Source: Rhizomys pruinosus
Lineage: Eukaryota > Chordata > Mammalia > Rodentia > Spalacidae
Direction of reading: 5' to 3'
Length of the DNA stretch: 64,000 nt
Assembly: GCA_009823505.1 (NCBI GenBank)
Contig: VZQC01004717.1
Span: 186,498-250,497 of the forward strand
This document shows, one piece after another, positions 48,590 through 59,509 of this stretch; positions within the stretch are counted from its first letter, which is position 1, and the number at the start of each line of letters is the position of its first letter. The notes below the pieces were generated by a model, which worked only from the letters and a program-made list of their open reading frames with translations, did not search any database and was not told where the DNA came from. Position numbers and translations under genes: made by a program.

Positions 48590-48775
48590 ACTAGTTCTGT
48601 TCTACACAGTGAGGGAGCCTCTCTGCACTTCCAGGTGCTAGTGACTGGAGCAAACCTACCTGCCAGTCCATATGGAGCATGTGGCCGGAGCCAGAAATAA
48701 ATGTTTGTACTGTGGTTCCACAGTAATCACTGTAACCAGAGCATAATCTAGTCTGTCCTAGCTAATACAAGATAC
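48590..48775 (+). mobile_element. LTR-like 3' end (MaLR type)
   Basis: 'agaaataaatgtttgtactg' followed by 'gtctgtcctagctaataca' resembles MaLR LTR ends. Confidence 0.45.
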
Positions 48776-48779
48776 AAAA

Positions 48780-49460
48780 AAACTATGAAGAAAGTGGGAA
48801 AAATAAGCCATCAAGGGAAGGGGGTCATGTGATAATCACAGAAGTCAGAGAAGCAGGGGGATGTGTTGTTGACGTTAGAACCAGACTTCAGTGGGGTCTT
48901 GATCGTTACCTACAATCCTTCCATTGTCCATTTGTTCTTTCAGCTCTGCTCTGCTTCAACAATCTCCTTGGATCAAAAACGTACATATGAAAACATCTCA
49001 TAATGAAGGTATAAACCTCAGTGTGAAGTCCAAATGCATATTACAATCAGACCACAATATTTACATGATGTAAAGCATCAAATAAATAAACCATTAGGAA
49101 ATCCTATTGAATTGAGCAAATGGAATCCAATGGAACAGCTGTTAATATTATTTTCCCCCATAAAGAGAAACCTTGATGGCTCATTTAGAGCTTCATAAAT
49201 TGTAGCCTTTTCCCTGCTTAGTAAAAGCAGAGTTTTCCTATCCAGTCTGTCATTTACTATATACTTAAAGGACTTGTGTTTCTGTGGTTGACAGCTCAAG
49301 ATCTACCTGCCACTGGCTTCTAGTTACAGAAATCTCCTGACCCAACCCTGTATAGCCCATTCAAGAAAACCCACTAAACTCAGGCTGAAAAGTCCAGACA
49401 TATTGATGGCAATATAATTCCTGTTTATTTGTTCATAATCCCAAACACAATATGGAATGC
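48780..49460. other. Unique non-coding stretch
   Basis: Nothing recognised. Confidence 0.45.
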
Positions 49461-49465
49461 TTTAA

Positions 49466-49472
49466 ACACACA

Positions 49473-49510
<38 letters not shown>

Positions 49511-49519
49511 CACACACAC
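49466..49519. repeat. (CA)n microsatellite
   Basis: About 20 CA units with CT interruptions. Confidence 0.95.
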
Positions 49520-49574
49520 CTATATATGAGCCTACTAATGTGCATTATAGAAGAATCAGAAGGGATCAATTCTT

Positions 49575-49733
49575 TTTTATATAATGCTTTTATTGATGTT
49601 TTGTGTATTTCAGACATCATTTCTTAGTTCAGTTTAGACATATTCCCCTTTCCCTTCCCCCCACCCCATCCCAGATCATGCACACTGCCATAACCATCCT
49701 ACATCTTTCTCTCAGTCTTTTTTTATGTTTAGG
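49575..49733 (-). mobile_element. L1 3'UTR fragment
   Basis: 'gcttttattgatgttttgtg' to 'ctttctctcagtctttttt', close to the piece at 34110-34255. Only the 3'UTR remains; a TSD is not clear. Confidence 0.85.
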
Positions 49734-49739
49734 AGCTAT

Positions 49740-50090
49740 TCTTAAGACATAAAAATTCCCCAAATCCTTGAGTTTGTATATTTCTCTGTAGTCCTAGCTT
49801 CCCCCTTCCTTTCCCTGAGATAATTATTTCTCCCTAAACCCCTTGCCTCACTGCCAGTTCTGAAGGAGCATGCCTGGCCTTGTCCTGCAATGCCCTGTCC
49901 AAGGGATTAGTGCTTCCCCTTCTAAGAAATCTTACCTGAGAGAACCCTGTTCTCTTCATAGATCTGTGACAGCATTAAAATCAGGTAAGCATCTTACAGA
50001 AAAGAAGGGGATTTTTGTATTGTTCTTTTCATGATATATGTCCTTAATGTACTTTGTATGCTTTAACAGAACCCCAGAGATTTGGCAATT
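49740..50090. other. Unique non-coding stretch
   Basis: Nothing recognised. Confidence 0.45.
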
Positions 50091-50094
50091 CTTA

Positions 50095-50410
50095 AAGATC
50101 AGAAATAAATTCTTATAGCTTTGGAGGTTAGGAATGGCATGATCATAAGTTGGACATCTAGCAAGGAACTTTTACTGTGTGCTCACACGGTGGAAAGAAG
50201 ACAGGCAAGAAAGCACAAGACTGGTAGAAGTCAAGAGCCAGACTTGCTTTTATAACCAGAGTACTTCTGCACCAAGAACTCTGATCCATTCATAAAAATG
50301 AAGCCCTTGTGAACTTATTACCTCTTGCAGGTTCCACATCTCTCAACACTGTTACATAGAGAAATAACTTTCTAACACACAAACTTTGGGGGACACATTC
50401 CAATCATAGA
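50095..50410 (-). mobile_element. MaLR-type LTR (MST/MLT-like), old
   Basis: 'agctttggaggttaggaatg', 'gtgctcacacggtggaaaga' and 'ttattacctcttgcaggttc' are in MaLR reverse order, ending 'ggggacacattccaatcata'. Confidence 0.6.
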
Positions 50411-50995
50411 TAAATGATGCTTATAAAATTTTTCATCTGAAATTAGGTCAAAAGAAAAGAAAAACTCTCGTGGTAGGTTCTGCCATTACTGTTGCAGCAA
50501 AATTGCTATATATAAGGATATATGATTAATCTAGAGCACTTGTGCGACTTATAGTGTTTTCAGGGATTTTGATTTGACAAATCCATCCAGTGCCACAAAA
50601 CCATGAGGAAGAGATTTCTACCAATGAGAAAGAAGCCCATAATAAGAAACTGAAGATGAAATATTAAAGGTCTCAAGCTTTGGCTTCTGCATCTAGATCA
50701 TCAGAAACGTTTAATTCTTCATTCTTCAAAACATGGACAGCCATGTTTTGGACAGCCATGCCAGAAGCGGGATTCCCCAAGAAGGCAATGGCCGGGTGAG
50801 CGAAACAAAACCACACCCCTGGCAGTCTCCCACACTTTCTGGAAAATGTGTGTGATAATGTAGTAAGAATAAGTAAAGCTGAAAGAAATACTTAAAAACG
50901 AGACAGCTGCATTGGGGAAAGGGTGCTGTCAACTGCCAAATTGGAACTCACACATACAGCCCAGGAATTCTACACTTAAAGATAAGTCCTGACAT
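50411..50995. other. Unique non-coding stretch
   Basis: Nothing recognised. A short local pair 'acatggacagccatg' / 'ttttggacagccatg' occurs at 50731-50760. Confidence 0.45.
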
Positions 50996-50997
50996 AC

Positions 50998-51330
50998 GGG
51001 CTGGTGAGATGACTCAGAGGATAAGAGTGCACATGCAAGAGGACCTGAGTTCAAATTCCCAAAATACATGTGAAAAAGCTGGGCGCGTTTATATGAATGT
51101 CTGCAGCCTTGGTGCTATTAAGAAGTGGAGACAGGACAATTGCTGAGCAGGCTAGCACCCTGCTTAGCTCCATGTTCATTGAGAGACCCCGTCTCAAATG
51201 AATAACATGGAGCGTGATCACACAGGACACTCAGCCTCTTCCTGTGGCCTCCATGTGACACTCATGTGCACACAAACATATGCACATACACCACATGCAC
51301 TTACCACACACAAATACTATACATACACAT
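50998..51330 (+). mobile_element. B3/B4-type composite SINE
   Basis: tRNA-like head 'gggctggtgagatgactcag', an inner part resembling a B1 core ('agctgggcgcg', 'gagagaccccgtctcaaa') and a 3' part ending in CA-rich sequence. Confidence 0.65.
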
Positions 51331-51354
51331 ATAACTTGGAAGGTATTCAGACTC

Positions 51355-51358
<4 letters not shown>

Positions 51359-51390
<32 letters not shown>
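51359..51390. repeat. (TG)n microsatellite
   Basis: About 15 TG units. Confidence 0.95.
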
Positions 51391-51391
<1 letters not shown>

Positions 51392-51399
51392 CATTTGAA

Positions 51400-51930
51400 C
51401 AACTAGGAGATAGGTGCAAACAGTATTTCTGGCAGCATTTTTGAGAGCAAAAATGTGAAACTTATAGAGAGCAAAATGAGTACATTTTGGAACATTGCAA
51501 ACTAAAAGAAAAGTAATAAAATTGTATATAAAATGCAAATCCATCTAGGTGAAGCTTAAATCCTACCAAAATAGAGCAATACATACATACATATAGAGGA
51601 AAAGTACAGAAAAGCCGAAGAATGATTCATACAAAGTTTATTATATTAATGGTAGGTGTTTACAGAATGTTGAAAGAGAATCGTAATTCTGTAACAAATA
51701 CAAGCTTGTACCCTATTTGTTATGTTGGATGGATGACATATGGGCCAGTCCCTAACTATACATGTTACACTCTTTTATAAGTATTTCATTTAAAAACTGT
51801 GAAATTTAATATGTATAGGAAATCCTTCCTCAATTTTCAGAGAATCTGTTTCAGTTTTATCTTCCTTTAATGAAAATTCCAGGCAGGTCAGCTTATAGGC
51901 AGTCCGTGCAGATATGTGATAATACTCCTT
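51400..51930. other. Unique non-coding stretch
   Basis: Nothing recognised. Confidence 0.45.
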
Positions 51931-51947
51931 AGAAGAAATAGTACATG

Positions 51948-52171
51948 GGGCTGGAGAGATGGCCTAGTGGTTAAGGGTGCCAACTGCTCTTGCAGAGGAC
52001 CCGGGTTCGATCCCCAGCACCCACATGGTGGCTGAGAACCATCTTTAACTCCAGTTCCAGGGGAATCAGACACTCTCTTCTGACCTCCATGGCATTGCAG
52101 GACACAGGTGCACAAACCTACATGCAGACAGTACACTCATACACATACAAAATAAATAAAATTTGAAAAAA
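51948..52171 (+). mobile_element. B2 SINE with 14-bp TSD
   Basis: Complete B2 with perfect B box 'gggttcgatcccc' and a single 'ctccagttccaggggaatc' body segment. Exact TSD 'agaaatagtacatg' at 51934-51947 and 52172-52185. Confidence 0.96.
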
Positions 52172-52250
52172 AGAAATAGTACATGATGTTTCCTGAATTC
52201 TCAAAATTAAGAGCAGCACTTAGAAGCCAGTAAGTGCTACCAATGACCAA

Positions 52251-52284
52251 GAACTATACTGAATAATACTATTCAGTATAGTTC
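52251..52284. other. Perfect 34-nt hairpin
   Basis: Arms GAACTATACTGAATA and TATTCAGTATAGTTC are exact reverse complements around the 4-base loop ATAC. No repeat family recognised. Confidence 0.75.
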
Positions 52285-52289
52285 ATGTT

Positions 52290-53620
52290 TAAAAATAAGC
52301 AACTAGGTAGAACTGACCTTAAGGAAAATTCAAAAAAGGAAATAAACCATGGAAGCATTGTAATGAGTTTGTAGATGTGTATGCTAGTGTTGATTATGCA
52401 TACATCATATGTCCATGTGAAAGTACAATCTAGCACATAGTAGGTATGTGATATAGTTCATGGGAGTCAGTACCTGATTAATTCAGAACAATGCATACAA
52501 TTTATGATGAATAGCATTTAAGACAAGAGACTTGATACCCTGGATTCTAAATTATAGATACAGTTTGCTACATAATCACAGCCACAAGTTTTTCTGCTTA
52601 GAATTTTAGGCAATGAAAGAAGTGGATTTGTTAAGTTAGCCATGGCAAACCACAGCACCCTAAACACCTGCTGAAAGACAGAATTTCCTAGTTACAAATG
52701 GAATCGAGCATGCTGCCTGGAGCAGATCTACTCTTCATGAAGCATGTAGCCAAGGAGAGAAATGCCTGGAATGGAATATTCAAATAGGAAAAAAATGGGT
52801 GGGCGGCTACATATTGGTGTAAATGGAACATCATGTAGAAAAATGTGTTCTTTCTCTTTGAATTTACATTTTGTACACAAATCCTATAATTAATACTTGG
52901 CCATAGCAAGACTTCATAAAATGGCTTTGGAAACAATTTGCTAAATTGTTGCTATGTACAGAAACTCTCTCCACCAATTCTGCTTAAGATATATGGTATC
53001 TATAATGGCAAAAAGAACATAGAAGATGGTATTCTGGGTGAAAGCCCTTTGCTTCATAAGCCCATTGGTTTCTGCTGATTCCCTTGGCCTTCGTTCAAGG
53101 AAAGCTGGCATGGGCTGTTACCTAGCAACAGCATGTAGTGAACTTTTCTACTAGCCCATAGAAATGCCGTCTCTCTGGACCTCATGCCCTTCAGCATCAC
53201 AGTTTTGTTAATGATGACAATCGCCGAGGAAATTTTCTTCCCTCCTGCTTGAAGAAGGGCCCTCTTCACAAAGTCTCCGACAAAGACCAGTGAAGTAAGA
53301 AAAAACAAGAATTATCAACCCCTAATTCTGGCACAGGAAGTTGTATAATCATATACATTGTTGAAAATTGCAACATTTGTTCTTTGACAAAATGTGGCTG
53401 CTTAGTGGCATCCATACTTTTAACAAATGTTTAATATTTTTCCATGTACCAACATAGTCCTCAGGTGCACAGGATACAATATCATAACAAGACAGACATT
53501 GTGCCTAGCTTCATGGACTTCTGTAACTATTCTTTAATCCTGTAAATGCTATAAAATATCATTAAAACATTTTCCAAACTGGTAATTCCATCTGAAAGCA
53601 AAACCAAGAAATATTTTTAA
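52290..53620. other. Unique non-coding stretch
   Basis: A minus-strand open segment around 53122-53274 was considered as an exon and not called. Confidence 0.45.
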
Positions 53621-53626
53621 GGGGGA

Positions 53627-53785
53627 GGTAGAGATGGCTCAGCAAACAAGAGTGCATACGGCTCTTGTAGAGGACATGAGTTCAGTACACAACACCATAT
53701 CTGACACTATACAACTGCCTGTAACTCCAGCTTTAGGGGATCCAAAGTCCTCTTCTAGAATCCACAGGTAACTACACTAACACCT
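53627..53785 (+). mobile_element. B2/B3-like SINE
   Basis: 'gaggtagagatggctcagca' head, 'ctgtaactccagctttaggg' body; its tail has become the CA run that follows. Confidence 0.8.
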
Positions 53786-53786
<1 letters not shown>

Positions 53787-53828
<42 letters not shown>

Positions 53829-53832
53829 CATA
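53787..53832. repeat. (CA)n microsatellite in SINE tail
   Basis: About 20 CA units. Confidence 0.95.
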
Positions 53833-53854
53833 CATAATTAAAATAATATATATT

Positions 53855-54020
53855 TGGCAAGAGAGGTTGCTCAGCAGTTAAAAGCATATGTTGCTCTTCT
53901 AGAAGACCTGAGTTCAATTCCAAGAAACCCATTACAACTACATGTAACTCCAGGTTCTGGGGAATTCGATGCCCCTGACTTCCTTGGACACCTGCACTCA
54001 CATGCACATACACACACATA

Positions 54021-54061
<41 letters not shown>

Positions 54062-54075
54062 TTTAAAATAAAATA
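53855..54075 (+). mobile_element. B2-like SINE with (CA)n tail
   Basis: 'caagagaggttgctcagcag' head, 'ctccaggttctggggaattc' body, (CA)n at 54022-54058 in the tail. Confidence 0.85.
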
Positions 54076-54082
54076 AATTGGG

Positions 54083-54180
54083 GGCTAGAGAAATGGCTCA
54101 GTGGTTAAGAGCACTGACTGCTCTTGAAGATGACCCCGGTTCAATTCCCAGCACCCACATGGTGGCTAAGAACCATTTTA
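54083..54180 (+). mobile_element. B2 SINE head, interrupted by B1
   Basis: 'gggctagagaaatggctcag' to 'ggtggctaagaaccatttta', cut at the B1 that follows. Confidence 0.9.
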
Positions 54181-54327
54181 GGCTGGGCGTGGTGGCAAAT
54201 GCCTTTAATCTAAGCACTTGGGAGGCAGAGGCAGGAGGATCTCTGTGAGTTCAAGGCCAGCCTGGTCTACATAGTGAGCTCCAGGCCACCCGGGTCTAAA
54301 GGGAGACCCTGTCTCAAGATAAATACA

Positions 54328-54366
<39 letters not shown>
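54181..54366 (+). mobile_element. B1 SINE with (AAAT)n tail
   Basis: Full B1 ('ggctgggcgtggtggcaaat' to 'gggagaccctgtctcaag') plus AAAT units. Confidence 0.95.
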
Positions 54367-54379
54367 ATTGAACAAAATA

Positions 54380-54815
54380 ATATAAACAAAATATTTTCAA
54401 GCTTAATCCAAACAGTTGAAGTCAGGAGAACCCAAGTTAGGATGCCGAGAAACTCAAGCCAAGTCTGGAATTCTCCCTGTGTGAGGGATTACACTCCACA
54501 GAAATAGAAGCAAGATTTTTAATACTCTGCAACCTGGAACAGAATTAAGTCAAAAACAAGGAACAAAATCCTTCAAAGTTATCTTAGAAAGGTCTAAACC
54601 AACACACTAACCAATAAGAAATAGTTTAAAGAACCTGTGTTCCTTCTAGGATACAAGTTCAAGAATGCCTACAGAATGCACTAATAGATTCACTCAGACA
54701 TCCTTAACCCAGTCTGTGAAATGTCTCTCAAAATCTTTGGTAGAGCCAGGACTAAGAGTTCTTATGACATCCCATCTCCTGCCAAAACCGCCCTCTAACT
54801 TCTGCAGTCATTCCA
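54380..54815. other. Unique non-coding stretch
   Basis: Nothing recognised. Confidence 0.45.
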
Positions 54816-54832
54816 ATAAGTCATGGGGGGAT

Positions 54833-55085
54833 GGGCTGGAGAGATTGCCTAGCGGTTAAGAGCACCGATTGCTCTTGCAGAGGACCCAAGTTTGATCCCC
54901 AGCACCCACATGGCGGCTAAGAACCGTCTGTAACTCCAATTCCAGGAGAATTCCAGTTCCAGGGGAATCCGAGACCCTCTTCTGACCCCCGCGGCATTGC
55001 ACGACACAGGTGCACAACCTACATGCAGACAATACGTTCATACACATACAAAAATAAATAAAATTTTAAAAAATTAATTAAAAAA
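54833..55085 (+). mobile_element. B2 SINE, internal-duplication subfamily, with TSD
   Basis: Complete B2 with both body segments. TSD 'aagtcatgggggga' at 54818-54831 and 55086-55099. Confidence 0.95.
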
Positions 55086-55101
55086 AAGTCATGGGGGGAG
55101 G

Positions 55102-55495
55102 GGGAAGAAATGCTTCAACTTGAAGAGCTAAAAATAATAATACCTTAAAAGGATTATGATTATTAAATAAAACATGAGTTACTAATAACCAAAGTAAAGA
55201 CTCTGGGGCCATTGCAAACACTTCATGATTTTTCAAGCAGGCCTGATTTTCATTGGAAATATATAGGCAGATCTTGAGAAAATAGTACGGTCCCCAAGTT
55301 AATCTACATAAGATCCAAACAACTATTTAAAATTTTCACAACATAAACTAAATCCAAAGAACCCACCTGCTCATGAAAGTTTGGAAAACATGGTTAGGAC
55401 TGTGGATTCCATTCCCAGCACAGGGGATGGGGGTGCTGAGGAAACATTCTAACCTGATTTTCATCTTGTTTAATCCCAACTGGATGCTTGTCCCT
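55102..55495. other. Unique non-coding stretch
   Basis: Nothing recognised. Confidence 0.45.
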
Positions 55496-55499
55496 TCAA

Positions 55500-55645
55500 A
55501 TTTGTTTTCTGTTTTGTTTCAGACACAGTTTCACAATGTAGCCCAGGCTGTCCTTAATCTCACTTAATCTCACTGGTCCTCCTTCCTCCACCTCCTGATT
55601 GATGGGATTATAAGTGTGACCCCCCCACCCTGGCTTCTGGAAACT
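55500..55645 (-). mobile_element. B1 SINE, old
   Basis: 'cagacacagtttcacaatgt', 'agcccaggctgtccttaatc', 'ctgattgatgggattataag': diverged reverse-complement B1. Confidence 0.8.
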
Positions 55646-55649
55646 TTTT

Positions 55650-57055
55650 AAATTAAAACATAAAAGACACAGTACAAAGTATTCTGAAACACTTCCCCCT
55701 TTCAGAAACAAAACATAGCTACATTGGGAAAATAAAATCTTCATATGCTTATATGATACAATTTCTGAAAAAGAAAGAAAGCTTCAGAGAGAGAAGAAGA
55801 CATAAGCACACTCTGCTATGGCTGGTGCACCTCCAGCTTTGTTCTCTGTGGCTTCCATTGTGTAAGCCACTTCAGGATGAACATTAACCCAAGACAACAT
55901 AACTATGTTTTTTATGACTTTGACTCAAGAATAACATCACAGATCCCGACCCCAAACTAGTGATACACTCCAAATGGAACTTGATGAATTCAATGAACCA
56001 CCATTGGACTGTCCACTCTGAATCTTTTCCAAATCCTATGTTAAAGTCCATACTGACCTTATCCTAAAAATGCTAGGTCTTGATCTACCATATGACTGCA
56101 AGACATCGGGCAAGTTTAAGTGCAGCCATGCCCCAGGCTCCTCTCCAATGCTCCTCCAGACAGCACTACACTGAGAAAATTTCTGTCTTACAAGTGGCAG
56201 AATCTAACTGGGGGCTAGCTTAAGTGTTAATGACAGCAAAGGAAATGGAATTAACATAAAGATATTGTCTTCAGAGGATTTCTTTTCTTTAAGAACACTG
56301 TGCAGTTTTCTCACCCAACTAATAAAAATGTCATCACAAATGCTACGGTTTCATATGTACAACTGCCTGTTGTGTCCAGATAGCATAGTTTCATTGTATT
56401 CATCCATCACCTGTTACAACGTTTCCTACCCATCTTCTGCAATGATCCCTGAACACTGGGAGGAGACGGTGTGATACAGGTGTTCCATTTAGAGCTGAGC
56501 ACTCCCCACTCTCCTGTTCTCCGTTCATTGACCAGTTGTGGGTCTCTGCGTTAGTGGCCGTCTACTGCAGGAAGAAGATTCTCTGGTGAGACATGAGAGA
56601 TGCATTAATCTATAGGTAAAACAATAAGTCATAAAGAGTCAATTTAATACTATGTCTGCTTAACAGAAAAATAGTACAATCTCTCCTATGAGTGACCAGT
56701 TTAGCCACAGTTAACTGTCTATGATAACAATGCCAACTATGTACTCTATCTTATGAAGTAGATAACTCTTAACTCTGATCATAAGGTGGTTGGTTATTCC
56801 CATGACAGTCATGCCACTCACTACTATCCCATGGCATATCTTGCCAGGCCAGTCATTATTGTAGCTTGCATGGTTCATAGATGGGTAAGATTGATGATTA
56901 CTTTTCTCTTTTGGAAGCATGTATAGAATCTTGTGACAAAATGAACAAGACCTCTGCAAGCCCAAGCCAGGCAAAAACCCAAGATGGGGTATGAGGGAAA
57001 GAATTTCCAGTCCTAACTGAAGATCTGTTGGCAACTGAGAGCTTCTGAGTTGGGG
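55650..57055. other. Unique non-coding stretch
   Basis: Around 56460-56640 the sequence is distantly similar to 62500-62640 ('tactgcaggaagaagattct' versus 'tactgcaataagaagcttct'), suggesting a shared old repeat that I cannot name. Confidence 0.45.
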
Positions 57056-57072
57056 AGAGTCTTTTTCTTTTT

Positions 57073-57304
57073 TATAATTTTAATTTTATTTTATTATTTT
57101 TTTATGTGTGTGAATGTACTGTCTGCATGTAGGTTTGTGCACCCATGTCATGCAATGCTGCAGAGGTCAGAAGAAGGTGTTGGATTTCCCTGGAACTGGA
57201 GTTAAAGACAGTTCTTAGCTGCCATGCAGGTGCTGGGAATCGAACCCGGGTCCACTGCAAGAGCAGTCGGCACTCTTAACAGCTAAGCCATCTCTCCAGC
57301 CCCT
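57073..57304 (-). mobile_element. B2 SINE with 14-bp TSD
   Basis: Reverse-complement B2, head at the right end ('taagccatctctccagcccc'), B box 'gggaatcgaacccgg'. TSD 'agtctttttctttt' at 57059-57072 and 57305-57318. Confidence 0.95.
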
Positions 57305-57432
57305 AGTCTTTTTCTTTTAAGAGTGTTGTTGTATCTGGTAAGTTGAAGAGACTCCAAGAGATGGACCCACATCTAAGAGCATTTAGGGAACACAAATTAG
57401 ACATGATAGAACTTTTCTTTTATTAAAGAAAA

Positions 57433-57650
57433 ATAGGGCTGGAGAGATGGCTCAGCAGTTAAGAGCACTGGTTGCTCTTGCAGAGGATCTGGGTTCAATT
57501 CCCAGTACCCACATGGCGACCAACAACTGTCTGTAACTCCAATTGCAGAAGAATCTGACAGCTTCTTTTGACCTCCATGGACACTGGCAATACACACATA
57601 TACATGAAATAAAAATAAGAAATAAAATTTTTTAAATTAAATTAAATTGG
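57433..57650 (+). mobile_element. B2 SINE
   Basis: 'gggctggagagatggctcag' head, 'gggttcaattcccagtaccc' B box, short body, A-rich tail. Confidence 0.93.
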
Positions 57651-57654
57651 GGGT

Positions 57655-58535
57655 GGGGACATCAGGGTAAGGGTGGAACTGGAGAACAGAGTCTGAATAT
57701 GATCAAAACACACTGCATGAAATTCTCCAAGAATCTATAAACATATGTTTATATCATCTACATGGCAGAGTACCAAAATCTGCAAGGCCTCACCAAGTAA
57801 TAAAGCAAGATAACGCTCACTTCAGAGCAAGGAGCCTCTTCTCCTGAGCCAGAGAATCTGTGTCACCTTCTCAAAGATACCTCACCTTTAAGAACACTTG
57901 GTGAACGCTCTTGCTGGGCTGGACCATGGTGCTTCTCATTCACAGTGGAATTATATGGAGGCCCAAACAGCATTGCAATAACCACCATGTTTCCAAACAA
58001 TGTGGCCTTACTGATGAGGCATTTTCTATCTCCAGAGCCTGGCTCCCCATGAAGGCTCACATTAAGAGACCTATGATGGAAAACTGCCTTCTGAGTAGAG
58101 AACAGGTGAGAGGATGATGGAGGCAGGAGGCAGGTTTGGAGCCTAAAGAAATGACAATTGGGATATTCTAAACTGACCTGCCACCAACCCCACCCTGATT
58201 AGTAAAGACAGAGGACATGTCCCCATTCTATGTTTAGGATTTTGAGAGGAGACAGTCTTGCTAGGTCAGTTGAAACTCATGAAGGGCTTGGCTTAGCTTC
58301 CATGGTCCTTAGCACCTGTGCCCAGAGAGGCAGCCAGCAGTAAGTAGATTGTGCTGCCTGACAAGATGTAGAACAGGGAAAAGACCAGGCCAGGGATTGA
58401 AGGACATCACTGGAAACCTCAGAACAATAAGTGGGGCGTTGTGCCTAGGTAGGCAGGGAGGGTGCCCAGACCTTGACCTGTACGGAGAAGAAGAGACTAT
58501 GAATTCAGCCAGAGAGAAATGCTGCCTAGGGACTG
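57655..58535. other. Unique non-coding stretch
   Basis: Nothing recognised. Confidence 0.45.

Positions 58536-58537
<2 letters not shown>

Positions 58538-58577
<40 letters not shown>
58538..58577. repeat. (CA)n microsatellite
   Basis: About 19 CA units. Confidence 0.95.
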
Positions 58578-58579
<2 letters not shown>

Positions 58580-58764
58580 CTGATGTGATCTTGACTAAAT
58601 CTACAACCTGGTCCTTTCCCCACTGATGACCAAACACAGCACCCTATGCTCCATCTACAACAGGCTTCCTTACCACTTAGGGTCCCTCCTTGTTCTTGTG
58701 GAGGCTTCACCATTTTGTCTTCATGATGGATATGATTTATTAGGCCTAACCTAATCTGCTATGG

Positions 58765-58858
58765 ACAAAACATTTAGGTCTCCTTAAAGTTCATATGTTG
58801 ATTCCCTATTGTGATAGTGTTAAGTGGTAGAACCCCAGGATGGGATCAGAATCTTTAT
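58765..58858 (+). mobile_element. MLT1-type MaLR LTR, 5' part
   Basis: 'aaagttcatatgttgattcc' and 'gtgatagtgttaagtggtag' match the start of MLT1 LTRs. The element resumes at about 59385 after a younger insertion. Confidence 0.7.
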
Positions 58859-58859
58859 G

Positions 58860-59250
58860 TTTCAGTTGCTGCGATAAAACACTCTGACCAACACCAACTG
58901 GGGGAGGAAAGGGTTTATTCATTTCACATCTCCCAGGTCACAGCTCATCACTTAGGGAGCCCAAGGTAGGAACTCAGGGCAGGAACCTGGAGGCAGGTGC
59001 TGAAGCACAGGCCATGGAGGAACTCTGCTTTCTGGCTTGCTCCCCTGACCCATGCTCAGCCTGCTTTCTTATACAATATAGGACCACCTTCCCAGTGGTG
59101 GCACTACCCACAATGTGCTACCCCCACCCCACATCACTCAACAATCAATAAAATACCCCAAAGATATAGCCATAGGCCAGTCCAATGGAGGTAAATCCCC
59201 AATTGAGGCTCCCTCAATCCAGGTGTGTCAAGTTGACACTAAAGCTATTC
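58860..59250 (+). mobile_element. Rodent interspersed repeat inserted in MaLR LTR
   Basis: Well-preserved member: 'gttgctgcgataaaacactc', 'ggaggaaagggtttattcat', 'aggaacctggaggcaggtgc', 'gtgtcaagttgacact'. Confidence 0.8.
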
Positions 59251-59278
59251 AACACACTTTTAGGAAAAAAATAACTAG

Positions 59279-59280
<2 letters not shown>

Positions 59281-59334
<54 letters not shown>
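59281..59334. repeat. (TC)n microsatellite
   Basis: 27 uninterrupted TC units. Confidence 0.97.
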
Positions 59335-59339
<5 letters not shown>

Positions 59340-59384
59340 TTTGCTCTCTACTTGAGCATACAAGACAAAAGGGGACCATCAGGC

Positions 59385-59505
59385 AGTATTTCTTCTAGTG
59401 CCGTTTCTTCAACTTTTTAGTGTCCAGAACTATGAGGAATAAATATTTGTTGTTTAGGCCACCCAAACCTTGGTATAGCAGCCTGCACAGCTAAAGACCT
59501 AACAC
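59385..59505 (+). mobile_element. MLT1-type MaLR LTR, 3' part
   Basis: 'ccagaactatgaggaataaa', 'tatttgttgtttaggccacc', 'ttggtatagcagcctgcaca': typical MLT1 3' end. Confidence 0.75.
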
Positions 59506-59509
59506 CACC

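Noticed and set aside
53122..53274. Open minus-strand segment of 153 bases with a CTAG/GTAACA donor and several CpGs, considered as an exon.
   Set aside because: The acceptor is poor (the pyrimidine tract is about 15-20 bases from the AG), and its reading phase does not join the candidate exon at 60229-60349 in either open frame. Too weak to call.
53777..54055. Cys/Val-repeat frames resembling low-complexity peptides.
   Set aside because: Translations of (CA)n tracts in SINE tails.
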